Shown one piece after another: positions 22,401-33,381 of a DNA stretch of 64,000 nucleotides. The DNA is from Sphaerolaimus hirsutus (Eukaryota > Nematoda > Chromadorea > Monhysterida > Sphaerolaimidae): NCBI GenBank assembly GCA_964036195.1, contig OZ038453.1:28896997-28960996 (forward strand). The letters run 5' to 3'. The stretch's first letter is position 1; every line of letters starts with the position of its first letter. The notes beneath the pieces were generated by a model, which saw only the letters and a list, made by a program, of their open reading frames with translations, was not told the DNA's origin and ran no database searches. The translations under genes were made by a program, and so were the position numbers.

Positions 22401-22559
22401 TGAATTTTTCCTGAAATGTATTTTCGAATTTCGAATTAAATTTTTGAATTTTTGAATCTTTTTTGGCAATTTTCAATTGTTTTTGTCTATCTTTTGAATT
22501 TTTTGAAATAATTTTTGAATTTTTTTTGTAAAAATATTGAATCTGAAGTTTTAAATGAA

Positions 22560-23320
22560 GAATTTGGGCTGTTTTGGAAGTGGCTATACTCGGCTGATGT
22601 GATACTCTACAAATAGATTTGATTTATGTCTTGGCTGGCAGAGAGCCAACCGAAAACTTGTGAACCGCCTCCCCACTCCACTCCACTTCATCCCAACTCT
22701 GAACCGGTTCAGTCAGCCGCAGGTCACTGCTGACTGTGGTTATGACGTCATGATGGAATGTTACCTCCAGAAAAATGTACAGTGTAATGTCGCCCGAGTA
22801 TAGCGAGTATAGCGCACTGAGCATACTCAGTGCATACAGTGCTAACTTCACACGATACAGGTAAATACTTCTCAAACCACTCTTCTTTGATAATATCTTT
22901 GATCACATCTTGTTTACTTATAAATATGTGCAGTTCTCATGGGCTGTCCCAGACACCTGTAAAATGCTCTGTGAAATGTCAAATGTAATGCAAAGTGTCT
23001 AAAGTCATGGAAATGCTGTGGAAAATTGCAAATATGTTAACCATTTTCTCAGGCATTTTCATAACTATTGACACTTGCATGACATTCCACATTTTACAGG
23101 GCATTTTACATTTCAACGTTTTTGGACGTTTTTTTGTTTTGTTTTGTTTTGCTTTTTCATACACACCGCGTACCAATTGTCAATTTATTGAGCACATTGA
23201 ACTTAAGAGTATGTTTTGTTGCCTTGAATTCCCTGAAAAATTCAAAAAGTATTTTCGAATTTTTGAATTTTCAATTTTTCAAATTTTTTGAAAAATAAAT
23301 CAATTTTTAAGTGTTTTTTC
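22560..23320 (+). repeat. Dispersed repeat, inverted paralogue at 59385-60389
   Basis: The sequence from GGCTATACTCGGCTGATGTG through ATTTATGTCTTGGCTGGCAG, GACGTCATGATGGA and CACACCGCGTACCAATTGTC recurs on the opposite strand at 59385-60389. Inside are TGTCATGCAAAGTGTCA-type units. Confidence 0.75.
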
Positions 23321-23343
23321 TAGGGGTGAAATAATGAGAACTG

Positions 23344-23529
23344 GCTATGGGGACATGTCAAGCAGCTTGTCTACAGCAAGAAAACAACATTGACACAGTT
23401 GGCATGTTGATCGAGGTGAATTATGAGTCATTCAAAGAGTTGAGCACTGAGATCATACTGAATGCTCTCCTGTCATTTGAGTACTTTGTGAATATGATAT
23501 TGGAGAAGGATGGTGGATATATCGAGTGA
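23344..23529 (+). pseudogene. Tc1/mariner-type transposase C-terminal fragment
   Basis: Translation gives Gly-His-Val-Lys-x-Leu-Val-Tyr in one frame and then, after a frameshift near 23400, a helix-rich stretch ending Phe-x-x-Phe-Val-Asn-Met-Ile-Leu-Glu-Lys-Asp-Gly-Gly-Tyr-Ile-Glu before a stop. The order 'Trp-Gly-x-(Val/Leu)-Lys-x-x-Val-Tyr ... Glu-x-x-Gly-Gly-(His/Tyr)-Ile-Glu' is the C-terminal signature of DDE_3 (IS630/Tc1/mariner) transposases. Only the last ~60 residues remain. It is broken by the frameshift and lacks the catalytic region. Confidence 0.6.
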
Positions 23530-23974
23530 TAGTTGTAGTGATTGTGTTGAGTGGTATGAATTGAAAAAAGCCAACTTTTTTGAAACACTTCCACTCAATG
23601 AACAACAAGAAACGGGTGACACCAAGTCACAAAATTACACTAAAAACTGTGTGTTCCACAACTGACCCAAAATGTGGCCGTTTGGGTTGCAAAATTCAGA
23701 ATAGGTGTCCTATGGAGCTTACTCTATTGTGATTAAATTTCACTGTGATAGCTCAACCATAGCTCAAGCTATTGAAATTTCCAGTGTTAACAGAAGATGA
23801 CAACCCCTGTATATAATCTATCTACCTAATCAAGTAAAAAATCATCATCAAAAAAATCAAGAACCAACTTCAAAACCATGGGCACTCCAGATTTTTCATG
23901 GGCTTATGTGTTGTCGTAGCTGTGTAAATAAGTACAATGGTGTATTTTGAGTAACAATGAAATAACAATGAATA
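23530..23974. other. No recognised feature
   Basis: This is AT-rich sequence between the transposase fragment and the minisatellite element. No exon or repeat was identified. Confidence 0.4.
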
Positions 23975-25180
23975 TAAACAGCGGGAGCGGACGCGCCATG
24001 TCGGGCACCTACTTTCTGAGTAGGTGCTGGAGGCCATATCCCCAGCTGTAGTGGGGGGATTTATTCAAAAATTTTAGGGCATATATAGGTATGAGGCATC
24101 TAGTTCCGAATGTCGGTATCTCCATCATTTTAGGTTTTTCCAAAATTGCATTTGAAAATTCAAAGTTGGCCCGAGCGGGATCTGGGCCATTCTGCTGGAG
24201 TGGCGCCATGGACTCCAAAATGGCACCATTATGCTGGAGTGGCGTCATGGATTCCAAAATGGCACCATTATGCTGGAGTGACGTCATGGACTCCGGAATG
24301 GCACCATTATGCTGGAGTGGCGCCATGGACTCCAAAATGGCACCATTATGCTGGAGTGGCGTCATGGATTCCAAAATGGCACCATTATGCTGGAGTGGCG
24401 TCATGGATTCCAAAATGGCACCATTATGCTGGAGTGGCGCCATGGACTCCAAAATGGCACCATTATGCTGGAGTGGCGCCATGGACTCCGGAATGGCACC
24501 ATTATGCTGGAGTGGCGTCATGGATTCCAAAATGGCACCATTATGCTGGAGTGGCGCCATGGACTCCGAATGGCACCATTATGCTGGAGTGGCGTCATGG
24601 ATTCCAAAATGGCACCATTATGCTGGAGTGGCGCCATGGACTCCGGAATGGCACCATTATGCTGGAGTGGCACCATGGACTCCAAAATGGCACCATTATG
24701 CTGGAGTGGTGCCATGGACTCCGGAATGGCGCCATTCTGCTGGAGTGGCACCATGGACTCCGGAATGGCGCCATTCTGCTGGAGTGGCGCCATGGACTCC
24801 GGAATGGCGCCATTCTGCTGGAGTGGCACCATGGACTACGGAATGGCGCCATTCTGCTGGAGTGGCGCCATGGACTCCGGAATGGCGCCATTCTGCTGGA
24901 GTGGCGCCATGGACTCCGGAATGATGCCATTCTGCTGGAGTGGCGCCATGGACTCCGGGATGACGCCATTCTGCTGGAGTGGCGCCATGGACTCCGGAAT
25001 GACGCCATTCTGCTGGAGTATCAGGTGGGTAGCCAACCATCCTGAGCCTGTATATAGTCGTTGGGGTGTTTAGAGTATATGCCCTAAAATGTTTTAATCA
25101 ATCCCCCCACTACAGCTGGGTATATGTCCTCTGGCACCGACTCAGAAAGTAGCTACCGGGCCTGGCGTGTCCGCTGTTTA
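23975..25180. mobile_element. Long-TIR element carrying a 39-bp minisatellite
   Basis: Left (TAAACAGCGGGAGCGG, ACTTTCTGAGTAGGTGC, CCCAGCTGTAGTGGGGGGAT, TTTTAGGGCATATA) and right sequences are inverted over about 120 bases, ending GTCCGCTGTTTA at 25180. The centre is the 39-bp array. An inverted fragment of the family (CATCTAGTTCCGAATGTC region) lies at about 52850-53070. No transposase or clear duplication was found. Confidence 0.75.
24180..25018 (+). repeat. 39-bp minisatellite, about 21 units
   Basis: The unit is roughly GCTGGAGTGGCGCCATGGAC plus TCCAAAATGGCACCATTAT. Two variants segregate along the array: an ATTATG/AAAATGGCACC form in the first two thirds and an ATTCTG/GGAATGGCGCC form in the last third. 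Because 39 is divisible by three and the unit lacks stops in several frames, long open frames of up to 299 codons exist on both strands. They reflect the unit, not selection. Confidence 0.9.
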
Positions 25181-25370
25181 AAATTATTTTCATACAAATA
25201 ATGGCTGATAGTAACTTGGTTGTTTTTTGCGATGTTTTTTCAAAAAGTTTGGCATTGTGTCAAAATCAGCAATAAAGCCAGTTCTGCTGAAAAAAATAAA
25301 CTTACAAATCAACATTAATTTTAGGCATTCAATTATTATCCATAATGGTTTAGTCATACTTACTAGGCTC

Positions 25371-25447
25371 AGTTGTTGTGGTTGTGGTTGTGGTTGTGGG
25401 TGTGGTTGTGGTTGTGGTTGTTGTTGTGGTTGTGGTTGTGGTTGTTG
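25371..25447 (+). repeat. (GTTGTG)n microsatellite
   Basis: About twelve imperfect GGTTGT hexamers in a row. Confidence 0.9.
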
Positions 25448-25648
25448 GCTGTATAAAAAATATTGGTAATATTGGCCAATGAAACTTTAAGGTGGTGTTT
25501 TAAACCATGTTTACACTCAAAATTAACGATAAAATGTTTCAATGAAAATGTTGCTTATTTTGTAAGAAAAGGCAGTGAAGTATGGATACTGTATGGTTAT
25601 ACATACATGCCAAGTTTCAGATTATTTTTGCTTGTCGCTCATATGTTA

Positions 25649-26045
25649 TACCGTATTTACTCGAATAATTCCCCCTACTTGAAAAATTTCCCCCCCGTCG
25701 AATAATTCCCCCCCCCCCCCTGCTGGACGAGTGAGGAAAAAATAATTCCCCCACTTGAATAATCCCCCCCCCCCAATGAGAGAATAGATAATGCACATAC
25801 ATTTTAAAAAAACAATCAATGAAATGAAACCAAGCAAAAAAGGGATGCCTGGATTGTGCATTGGAATGTGCATTACCAATGGAAATTGGATGTACATGTC
25901 TATGTAGTGTGATGAAACATACCTGAAAATTTTGAGGAAATAATAATTCCCCCACTTGAATAATTCCCCCATTGAATAGTTCCCCCCTCAAAAATGTCTG
26001 AGGAAAAAATAATTCCCCGGGGGAATTATTCAAGTAAATATGGTA
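25649..26045. mobile_element. TACCGTATTTACTCGAATAA MITE
   Basis: Ends TACCGTATTTACTCGAATAA and TTATTCAAGTAAATATGGTA are inverted, with C-runs and AATAATTCCCCC units in both arms. It is the opposite orientation of the 6325-6658 type. Confidence 0.85.
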
Positions 26046-26580
26046 GGTGTTTGGAGAAAATTTATGCTGTGACAACACTGTGACAACATAACTTTCTTAA
26101 ATGCCTGTAACATATGAGCGGCCTGCATCAATAATCTGAAACTTGGCCAGTATGTGCTCTCAGATTGTATGTATCCTTCAAAAAAAATTTCTCACAAACA
26201 CGCACCAGTTTCCTTGAAATATGAATTTAAAAAAACATTTTGTCTTCACTAATTTTAAGTGATATTAAATGAACAAACCCGTAAAATATGTACTTCATCT
26301 AAACCACATGCACCAGCACATAAATGAGCATTTTCACAGTAGAAAATTAGCTGCGAATATAAACGCGAAACAATTTGAAATAAAAGTAATGATGGCCGAT
26401 AATTTTCAGCATGAACGTCAAAATGAAGAAGGCATAAACTAAAAATAATGAAGAAAAAATCAGAAACTGGCTTTTTGTGTTCCATTGGGGCAACTAAATG
26501 TACCATTGTTCCATCGTCTGACAAGTGAACACATTGAAACATGTCCCAGACATGTTCGGCCGTAACTGTGTGGCTTTGTG

Positions 26581-27189
26581 CAGAGTTGTTAAAAGGTACG
26601 TACGTTTACTCGAAAAATACGCGTACGCGAGTACGCGGTAAATACATTTACATATACTTTACAAAAAAATACCGTACGCACTTGTACGCGTACACTTTCA
26701 AAGCGTACGCGTACGGAAAATGTATTTATCAAAATTCAATGTGGGACATATTTATAATGTAATTACACTGCTATGTATTTACAGAAGTGGTTCCATTGAA
26801 TATTTTAGATATGCGGGGGTAGTGCCTTTAAAAAATTGAAAATTCGCAACCAAATCGAAATGGTTGTGGAGACAATGGATGTGGTAAACGAGTCGGGAGA
26901 ACGATGATTTTTATCTCCTAGAAAAAAGAGACCTTGAAAACTATATAATCTGTCATTTGCTTATAGAAAAACATACGTTGTGCTGTACACGTATGACAAA
27001 GTGCCCACTTTTACACATTCTATGAAGAAAAGTAGTCGTTTCTACACTCACAAAAAAGTACCCACATTTACGCGTACGTACGAGTAAAAAAAAAGTATTT
27101 TACGTTTTCTATACTTTCTATCTCTGTATAAAAAAATACTTTACGTTTACATATACTTTAGAAAAAGTTCAGTAATTCTAACAACTCTG
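26581..27189. mobile_element. hAT-like element with TACGCG array
   Basis: Ends CAGAGTTGTTA and TAACAACTCTG are flanked by exact 8-bp duplications GCTTTGTG (26573-26580, 27190-27197). GTACGCGTACG-type units lie at both ends. No ORF. Confidence 0.9.
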
Positions 27190-27577
27190 GCTTTGTGGAA
27201 TATAATGTATTTTGAATTGCCTCAATTAAGCAAATTCATTTTTGTTGCAATATGCATCATCCTTTCATTATGCACAGAGCGCACAAGATCAGCAGCTTGT
27301 ACAACTAGCTACAAGCAGTCGTGACATATGTGGTGACGGAAAAGCACCAGGGAATACGATACCACATCGCAAAGGCACGTCTGCCAGTCATCAGAAAAGG
27401 CACCAGGCACTGGCACCTTGGCACCAGCAAACAAATAGCACTGCACGCACCACAACGGCACTGGTGCCATTTTGAAAAAACCGGCACCCTACACAGCAAA
27501 AAATGGGTGTGTGATGCATCGTGAAGCGACATGAAGTATCTTCATGTCGACACTTCCCGACGCTGTGTACTGTGTAG

Positions 27578-28632
27578 TAGGGTTGGGGAACCGAACCGAA
27601 CCGAACCGAACCGAACCGAGAACCGAGCACTATTTTGGAACCGAGAACCGACACTTAGACCCGGAACCGAACAAAAGAACCGAAAGAACCGAAAAATTTT
27701 ACAATAATCCTATCAAAATGCAACATTTGCACCATTGCGTTTTGGACATTTTCCTCCCACAGATGTAGGGGCAAGGACGTATCCAGGGGTGGGCTGCAGT
27801 CCCCCCCTTCCCGGGCGAGACCTAAAAAAGTTGCTGAAAATGCAACTTTTAGTACAACTTTTGAAGGTGTAGTGAAAAAATTTTTGCGCGCAAGCACGCA
27901 TTTGTCCATCATACAGGGGTACTTTGAAAGAATCTGCCCTGTACTCTTTTAAATAGATGAAATGGCCGGGTTGTCGTTATATGAATATGTATGTATATTT
28001 ACATAGATATAAGCGATTTTTGGCGCCAGCGCCCATGCCAATGGCGCCATGGCGTGGCGTCTTTGAATGGCGTCAGCGCCATGACGCCACCACATAGGAA
28101 AAATTTTAGGGGGGGGGGGCTGAGCCCCCCCCCCCCGTTCGCCGGGCTCCGTAAACAAGCAGCCCCCGCTCCAAAATTCTGGATATGTCCCTGTGTACGG
28201 GTGATTGCATGTTACAAAAAATAAAAAAACTTGTTCAAATTCAAATTTTATGGGTTGCCTTGTCGCGGGTTAGCTGCGGCAGAATATCCAGGGCACTTTG
28301 AAAAAGATTGAAACAGCTGCTTTGTTTGGATTTGCACATGGTTTCATGTATGATGTTTGCTACACTACAACTGTATGTTGTTTTTCCTTTATTCAGCTTA
28401 TTATTGCCCAATACCCGATTTTTTCATTACCCGATACCCAATTCTTTCATTACCCGGAACCGAATTTTTTTTAAATTTGGAACCGAAAGAACCGAACCGG
28501 AACCGAACTTAAGAACCGAACCGAGAACCGGAACCGAAAATTTTCTGGAACCGAGAACCGAGAACCGAACCGAAAATTTTTAGAACCGAGAACCGAGAAC
28601 CGGAACCGAAAATTTTGAAATTCCCAACCCTA
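27578..28632. mobile_element. hAT-like element with GAACC array
   Basis: Ends TAGGGTTGGGGAA and TTCCCAACCCTA are flanked by exact 8-bp duplications CTGTGTAG (27570-27577, 28633-28640). Pentamer-like GAACC/GAACCGA units form tracts at both ends (27590-27690 and 28460-28615) on the same strand. Confidence 0.9.
27772..28193. mobile_element. hAT-like element nested inside the GAACC element
   Basis: Ends CAAGGACGTATCC and GGATATGTCCCTG are flanked by TGTAGGGG and TGTACGGG (7 of 8). The interior has a GGCGCC cluster and long C/G runs. A relative lies at 58157-58511. This gives a three-level nest with 27578-28632 and 27492-28880. Confidence 0.8.
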
Positions 28633-29012
28633 CTGTGTAGCACTGATTGGCACTTCCCCGCGCTTCATGAACCATGCAAAGTATGCTGTAATAGTTTGTG
28701 AAGTGCACTTCATGAACTTTGGTCACCGTGATGATAGGTGAAGTGTGTGGAAGACACTTCATGAACAATCTTGAAAAACTTTGTGATGTGTGGTGAAGTG
28801 TGTGGATGTTTCTTCACAGAGGCCGCTTCACGCACATCCAGCCCGCTTCCACACACTTCACAAACCTTTTTTTTGCTGTGCCATAGATATCCTGACGAGA
28901 CATATTGCTGACAAATATAAACAACGTCATCTGTTCTTTACCAAATGGCAGCAATTTGTCAGCAAGATGCTTTTCCAGTGAGAGAGTTTTTATGTCCATT
29001 CCAAATTCAAAG

Positions 29013-29451
29013 TACCGTATTACCTCGAATTATCCCCCCCCCTTGAATTAACCCCCCCTCGAATTAACCCCCCCTCAAAATGGGCTGGGGAAATAATAAC
29101 CCCCCCCCCCCCCTCGAAATACCCCCCCCTTTGGAATGATGTACGTCATGTACATAATAAATACGTCCAGTACGCAATGTACATGATGTACATTACTGTT
29201 AATTTGCATTGCAGCTACACGTAGAGTAGTTTGTGTAGCTATCTACGTTTTTATGTCCAAATATATCCTGTTTGGACACATTTATTACCTATTTTGGGTA
29301 CGAAAATGCCTACTATTTACTACGATCCTTACAAAATTTCTGACGAAATAATAAAACCCCCCTCGAATAACCCCCCCCCCCTCGAATTAACCCCCCCTCA
29401 AATTTTGCTGGGTAATAAACCCCCATGGGGGTATTTCGAGGTAATACGGTA
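29013..29451. mobile_element. TACCGTATTACC-family MITE
   Basis: Ends TACCGTATTACCTCGAATTA and TTTCGAGGTAATACGGTA. C-runs and an interior with AATTTGCATTGCAGCTACAC are shared in reverse with 20932-21354. Confidence 0.9.
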
Positions 29452-30333
29452 TAAATAAATTACATGTAGTCAGAAGCTCTCATACCCACTAATTGGTAAT
29501 AAACAACTACAACTATTTACAAATATTATGTTCATGGTAGCCAATCCCAGAAATGTGTTGGACAAAAAACTAAGTAATAGCATGGACCACTCAATTTGTC
29601 ACAACACGCTTTCATCATTACATACTGTGTAGCCTGGTAAGGGTCTCCAATGGAAGGTGGGGTTGGGGGGACCCCCAAATAGCCCAGCTATCTAACTATC
29701 CTGGAGGCTGCTCAGCTATCTATCCCAGAGGTAAAAGTTTTAGCTACTATCTCCTGAGCTGAGCCCCCCCCCAAATCAGCCGGCTATCTACCTATCTGGA
29801 GCGATTTTTGAGAAATTTTACATCAATTTTCACTCAAACCTTTTTTATACATTTTCACCTGCAAAATCGCTATTTCATGTTCCTTATTGCCTATCTTCAG
29901 CTATCTTTGGTATGCTCTTGTATACCTATTTTTAGCTATTTTACACTGGCTTTTAACGATTTTTCTCCCTTTTATTCCTTCTACACATTGAAAAAGCTTA
30001 TATATCGAACCACCCGCAACCCCCTCCCCCAAATACCATTCAACCCCCCCCCCTAAAAAACATTGTGAGCTATCTATCATCCGGTGGAGTGATCTGCTCG
30101 ACCCAACTCGATATCCGACCCAACCCCCTCTAGGGTCTAAATCTAGGAGAACCCTGTACCAGGTAAAAGTTTAATGAAATTTGAGTGTCAGAGCTGATGC
30201 CACCAGCTAAAGTTACTTCCATTGTAGCTGACCCGGAAGGATTGAGGTAACAGGCCATGTAGTTAGGGCTTGTATGGGCTGAAATGTGTTCTTTTGTTCA
30301 CTGGTGGTTTTTGCATACTTGCTATATTGTGAT
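29452..30333. other. No recognised gene
   Basis: AT-rich, with a weak TAGCTATCTA-type repeat (about 29680-29960) and C-runs. No exon was recognised. Confidence 0.4.
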
Positions 30334-31378
30334 CAGGGTTGGCAAAATCTCAGAAAAGATAAAAAATATAAAAAAATAAAAATGGAAACTTGAAGAACAA
30401 AATAAAATAAAATAATATGGAAAATTTCAAAATAAAAATAAAATTTTTATAAAAATTTGAATTTTTGTAAAAATTTTGTAAAATTGTATACAAATTCATA
30501 TTTTTGTAAAAATTGTATACAAATTCATATTTTTTGTAAAAATTTTTTCTGTTGTTCATTCTTTTATCCTGTTTATTTATGGAGCTGGGGTAGTCTCAAG
30601 CCATGTAAAGTGCCAAAATGTCATATGAATTGAAATGGAAGTGTCAATTGACATGACAAATGTTAAGTAAAGTGTCAATTGTCATGACAAATATAAATTA
30701 ATGTGGAAGCTGTAAAGCAAATTGTATCCAAATATTATCTTCTGTATCCAAATCTTGTTGTTGTTTTTGTAACCAAATCTTAGGTGAACATTTGGATACA
30801 AAAACATAAGATTTGGATACCAAAACATAAGGTTTGAATACATAAACATAAGATTCAGATACACAAGTTACACTCTGCATGACATTCTTCATGACAATTA
30901 TACTTTGTCTGACATTTGAGATGTCAATTGACTCTTTACTAGATTTGTCATGACAATTGACACTTTGCATGACATTTTGCAAGTGCGCCCAGCACACTCC
31001 TGTAATCCTTCTACTGAAAACGCAAACCATTCTTATCAATAATTGTAACTTTACACTTGCAACTACCTCACAATACCTACTGCATGCAACTTTTGCCAAG
31101 TAATTGAAAAATTTGTCACACATTTTTTGTGTTTAGGTCTAATTATTATATCTTTCTGGCCTTGCATGCAAGAATCTGACTTTTTGTAAAATTTCTGTAA
31201 AATTTTTGTAAAATTTTTGTCAAATGTTCCCATTTTATTGTTTAATTATTATTTTGGAATAAAATAAAATGAAACAAGAATAAAATAAAATGAAACAAGA
31301 ATAAAATAAAAATAAAATACATTTTTATACACTTTTTGTACAATTTGTATACAAATGATTTTTATAAAACCAACCCTG
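30334..31378. mobile_element. hAT-like element with AAATAAAA arrays
   Basis: Ends CAGGGTTGGCAAAATC and TTTTATAAAACCAACCCTG are flanked by ATTGTGAT and CGTGTGAT (6 of 8). AAATAAAA/TTTTTGTAAAA tracts lie next to both ends, and AAGTGTCAATTGTCATGACA units occupy the middle. Same family as 42902-43876, 47356-52637 and 55184-55869. Confidence 0.8.
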
Positions 31379-31622
31379 CGTGTGATGTCAAAAGTGCCAT
31401 GGTGTTTTTTTGACCCCCAGCGCCAGGCGCCAGATGCTAAGCACCATTATGCAGTAAATTTTGGGTGGGGGTATTTCGAGGGGGGGGGGGGTATTTACTT
31501 CGCAGTCATGAATGGCTGCATTGGAATATACCCAGAACAATGCACGATACCGGATTTCAGTAACTTATGCATCCTAGTGTAAAATAAAAAAAGCACCAAG
31601 GCTCTCAACTTCAATTACTCAC

Positions 31623-31766
31623 ATGAACTATTCCTCACACCAAATGCATAACTAGCAAAGCCATTTCGTGTTCTCTGTCTGTCATATTGCACAGTCCAAG
31701 TTTCACCATCTTTTGCAGGGTTCACTTTCCACCCATCACAGAGCATGTCAAAATTGCATGAGCCAT
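31623..31766 (-). CDS. Exon: Cys-rich, MAM-like module start
   Basis: On the minus strand, acceptor ATCACTCAG precedes 31766 and the strong donor CAT/GTGAGT follows 31623. The 144-base exon (phase 1 to phase 1) encodes Gly-Ser-Cys-Asn-Phe-Asp-Met-Leu-Cys-Asp-Gly-Trp, then Glu-Thr-Trp-Thr-Val and Asn-Gly-Phe-Ala-Ser-Tyr-Ala-Phe. The order Cys-x-Phe-(Asp/Glu)...Leu-Cys-x-(Gly)-Trp...Trp is how MAM domains begin, but only about 48 residues are present where a MAM domain has about 160. More exons would be needed, or it is a different Cys-rich module. Phases fit exon 44863-44945 upstream and exon 18780-18907 downstream. Confidence 0.5.
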
Positions 31767-31767
31767 C

Positions 31768-31985
31768 TGAGTGATCTCATTTGGATTCAGTGTTTTTCTG
31801 ACAACTTGCTTGGCAAATGTCAAAAATAGGGGCAGCTCGCTGACAAATAGATGCAGCTTGCTGACAACTCGCTGCCAACTGTGCAGCTGCTTTTTAAAAG
31901 TCATGCCAACTAGCTGCCAAATGCTGACAACTCACTTCCAACTCGTTGCTAAACGCTGACAACTTGCTGCCAAAGGTAAACAGGG
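31768..31985 (-). repeat. GCTGACAACTCGCTGCCAA array
   Basis: Irregular units of GCTGACAACTCGCTGCCAA lie directly upstream of the MAM-like exon. The same motif occurs at 33513-33840 and inside 36287-36651. Confidence 0.75.
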
Positions 31986-32766
31986 CATTGTCAGCTTGTT
32001 GGAAGCAAGTTGTCAGAAGCAAGCACTTTTCCCTGTATTTGTGTGAATTGAAATGTCAACGTTATGTGAAAACCAATCACCTTGTGTCAAATTTGGAGTT
32101 TGGGAGTAAATTCACTTTGTGCTATAAATAATAAGAATAAATGGAAGATATCAATTTTTCAATTATGGCAAAATTGTTCCTCGTTTCTTTGGATGTGAAG
32201 AAAAATTCTCAATAAACTGGGCTTGTTAAAAAAATGTTTTGAATTATTTTACCTGCGTATTGTTTTGGTGTGTGTCTTTTTTGGCAGGGCCTTCGCAATT
32301 TATGGAGACGTCTCGTGCACACTGGCAGTCTGAGGTTGAAATTTGTCTGATGGTTTGATGTGTGAAAATACATAAAACACGATTTTTTTTTTAATGTAAA
32401 ATTTATAGTGACATGATAAAAGCCAGGTGCCAGTTCCAGAAAATGGGATGTGAGAAGTGAAATGGCAAAGGTGGGATAAAAACACAAAGGCGACATGAAA
32501 CGGCAAGTGAATTGGCAAAAATGACGTTAAAAAAATAAAAATAAAATGTAATTTCACTTTTGCTTTTGCCAATTTCCTTCTCAATTCACTTCTCATTTTG
32601 TGGAACTGGCCCCAGGATTGACCCAAATATAATACACAAGTATCCTAGTAGGACACTAAATCATTATTATGTGCCTATATGAAACAATGTGCCACACAGC
32701 GAGAGCAATTTCAACAGTAAAGTCAACAGCAAGGTCAAGAACAGAGTAAAGTACTTGTCCACTTGT
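31986..32766. other. No recognised gene
   Basis: AT-rich sequence. The 32440-32600 portion (GAAATGGCAAA.., TTCACTTTTGC..AATTTCCTTCTC) resembles 16780-16850. No exon was found. Confidence 0.4.
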
Positions 32767-33016
32767 CACAGCAAAAATGTGCTGGTGATCTGCTGTGATC
32801 AGCAGTGAAGTGCCTTCATGCAGATGCTCGCAGACACTTCAACACACTTCACAAATTTCAGATTTTTTATTCCTGTAAACAATTTACTAATAGAATGCGT
32901 GAAGTGTCCGTGAAGTGCATTCCATCTGTGATCAGGCGTGATCAGGCTCTGAAGTGTGATCACAAGGGGCACTTCAGACCACTTCACTGCACTTCACGAG
33001 CACATTATTTGCTGTG
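32767..33016. mobile_element. CACAGC-ended element (250 bp)
   Basis: CACAGCAAAAATGTGCT and AGCACATTATTTGCTGTG are inverted ends, with CTTCAC and TGATCA units inside. Same family as 3139-3516. The flanking triplets do not match. Confidence 0.65.
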
Positions 33017-33381
33017 GAATGGCCCCTGGTTAGTCCTCCCCCTAAGCCATTTCTTTCCCCCCACTTAAACCCAAGCCAAGTTTTGTTACTACACATTTCA
33101 TCATGACATACTTTTCCTCTGGAATTTGCGTTTTTATCTAACCGTCTCACAGCAGATCTCCTGCATGCAGTGAACCTCGGTTTGCCCAAACGTGCAGCCA
33201 AAACTTTAATGGATCGCCTGCAGTATAATAGTCACAATGGATAGAGAGAATTTTCGGAAAGGTAAACATCAGGACTTATTGCCTGAAAAATTATTCAAGT
33301 AAGGTATCAATTTACTTTGATGTATTGGTGCCACACAAGTACCAGTGACAGCAAAATATAGGTGTGTGATGAGTGGTGGAG

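Larger units (their letters stand above)
27492..28880. mobile_element. CACAGC-ended element, host of two nested hAT-like insertions
   Basis: CACAGCAAAAAATGG and TTTTTTTTGCTGTG are inverted ends with GTGAAGCG and CTTCACAC units in between, as at 3139-3516. Flanking triplets are CTA and CCA. Most of its length is the nested elements at 27578-28632 and 27772-28193. Confidence 0.7.

Noticed and set aside
24091..25073. Open frames of 254-299 codons at 24-25 kb as repeat-protein genes
   Set aside because: They are open in several frames and on both strands because the 39-bp unit is a multiple of three and lacks stops. They lie in a transposon with long inverted repeats and have no start context or splice structure.
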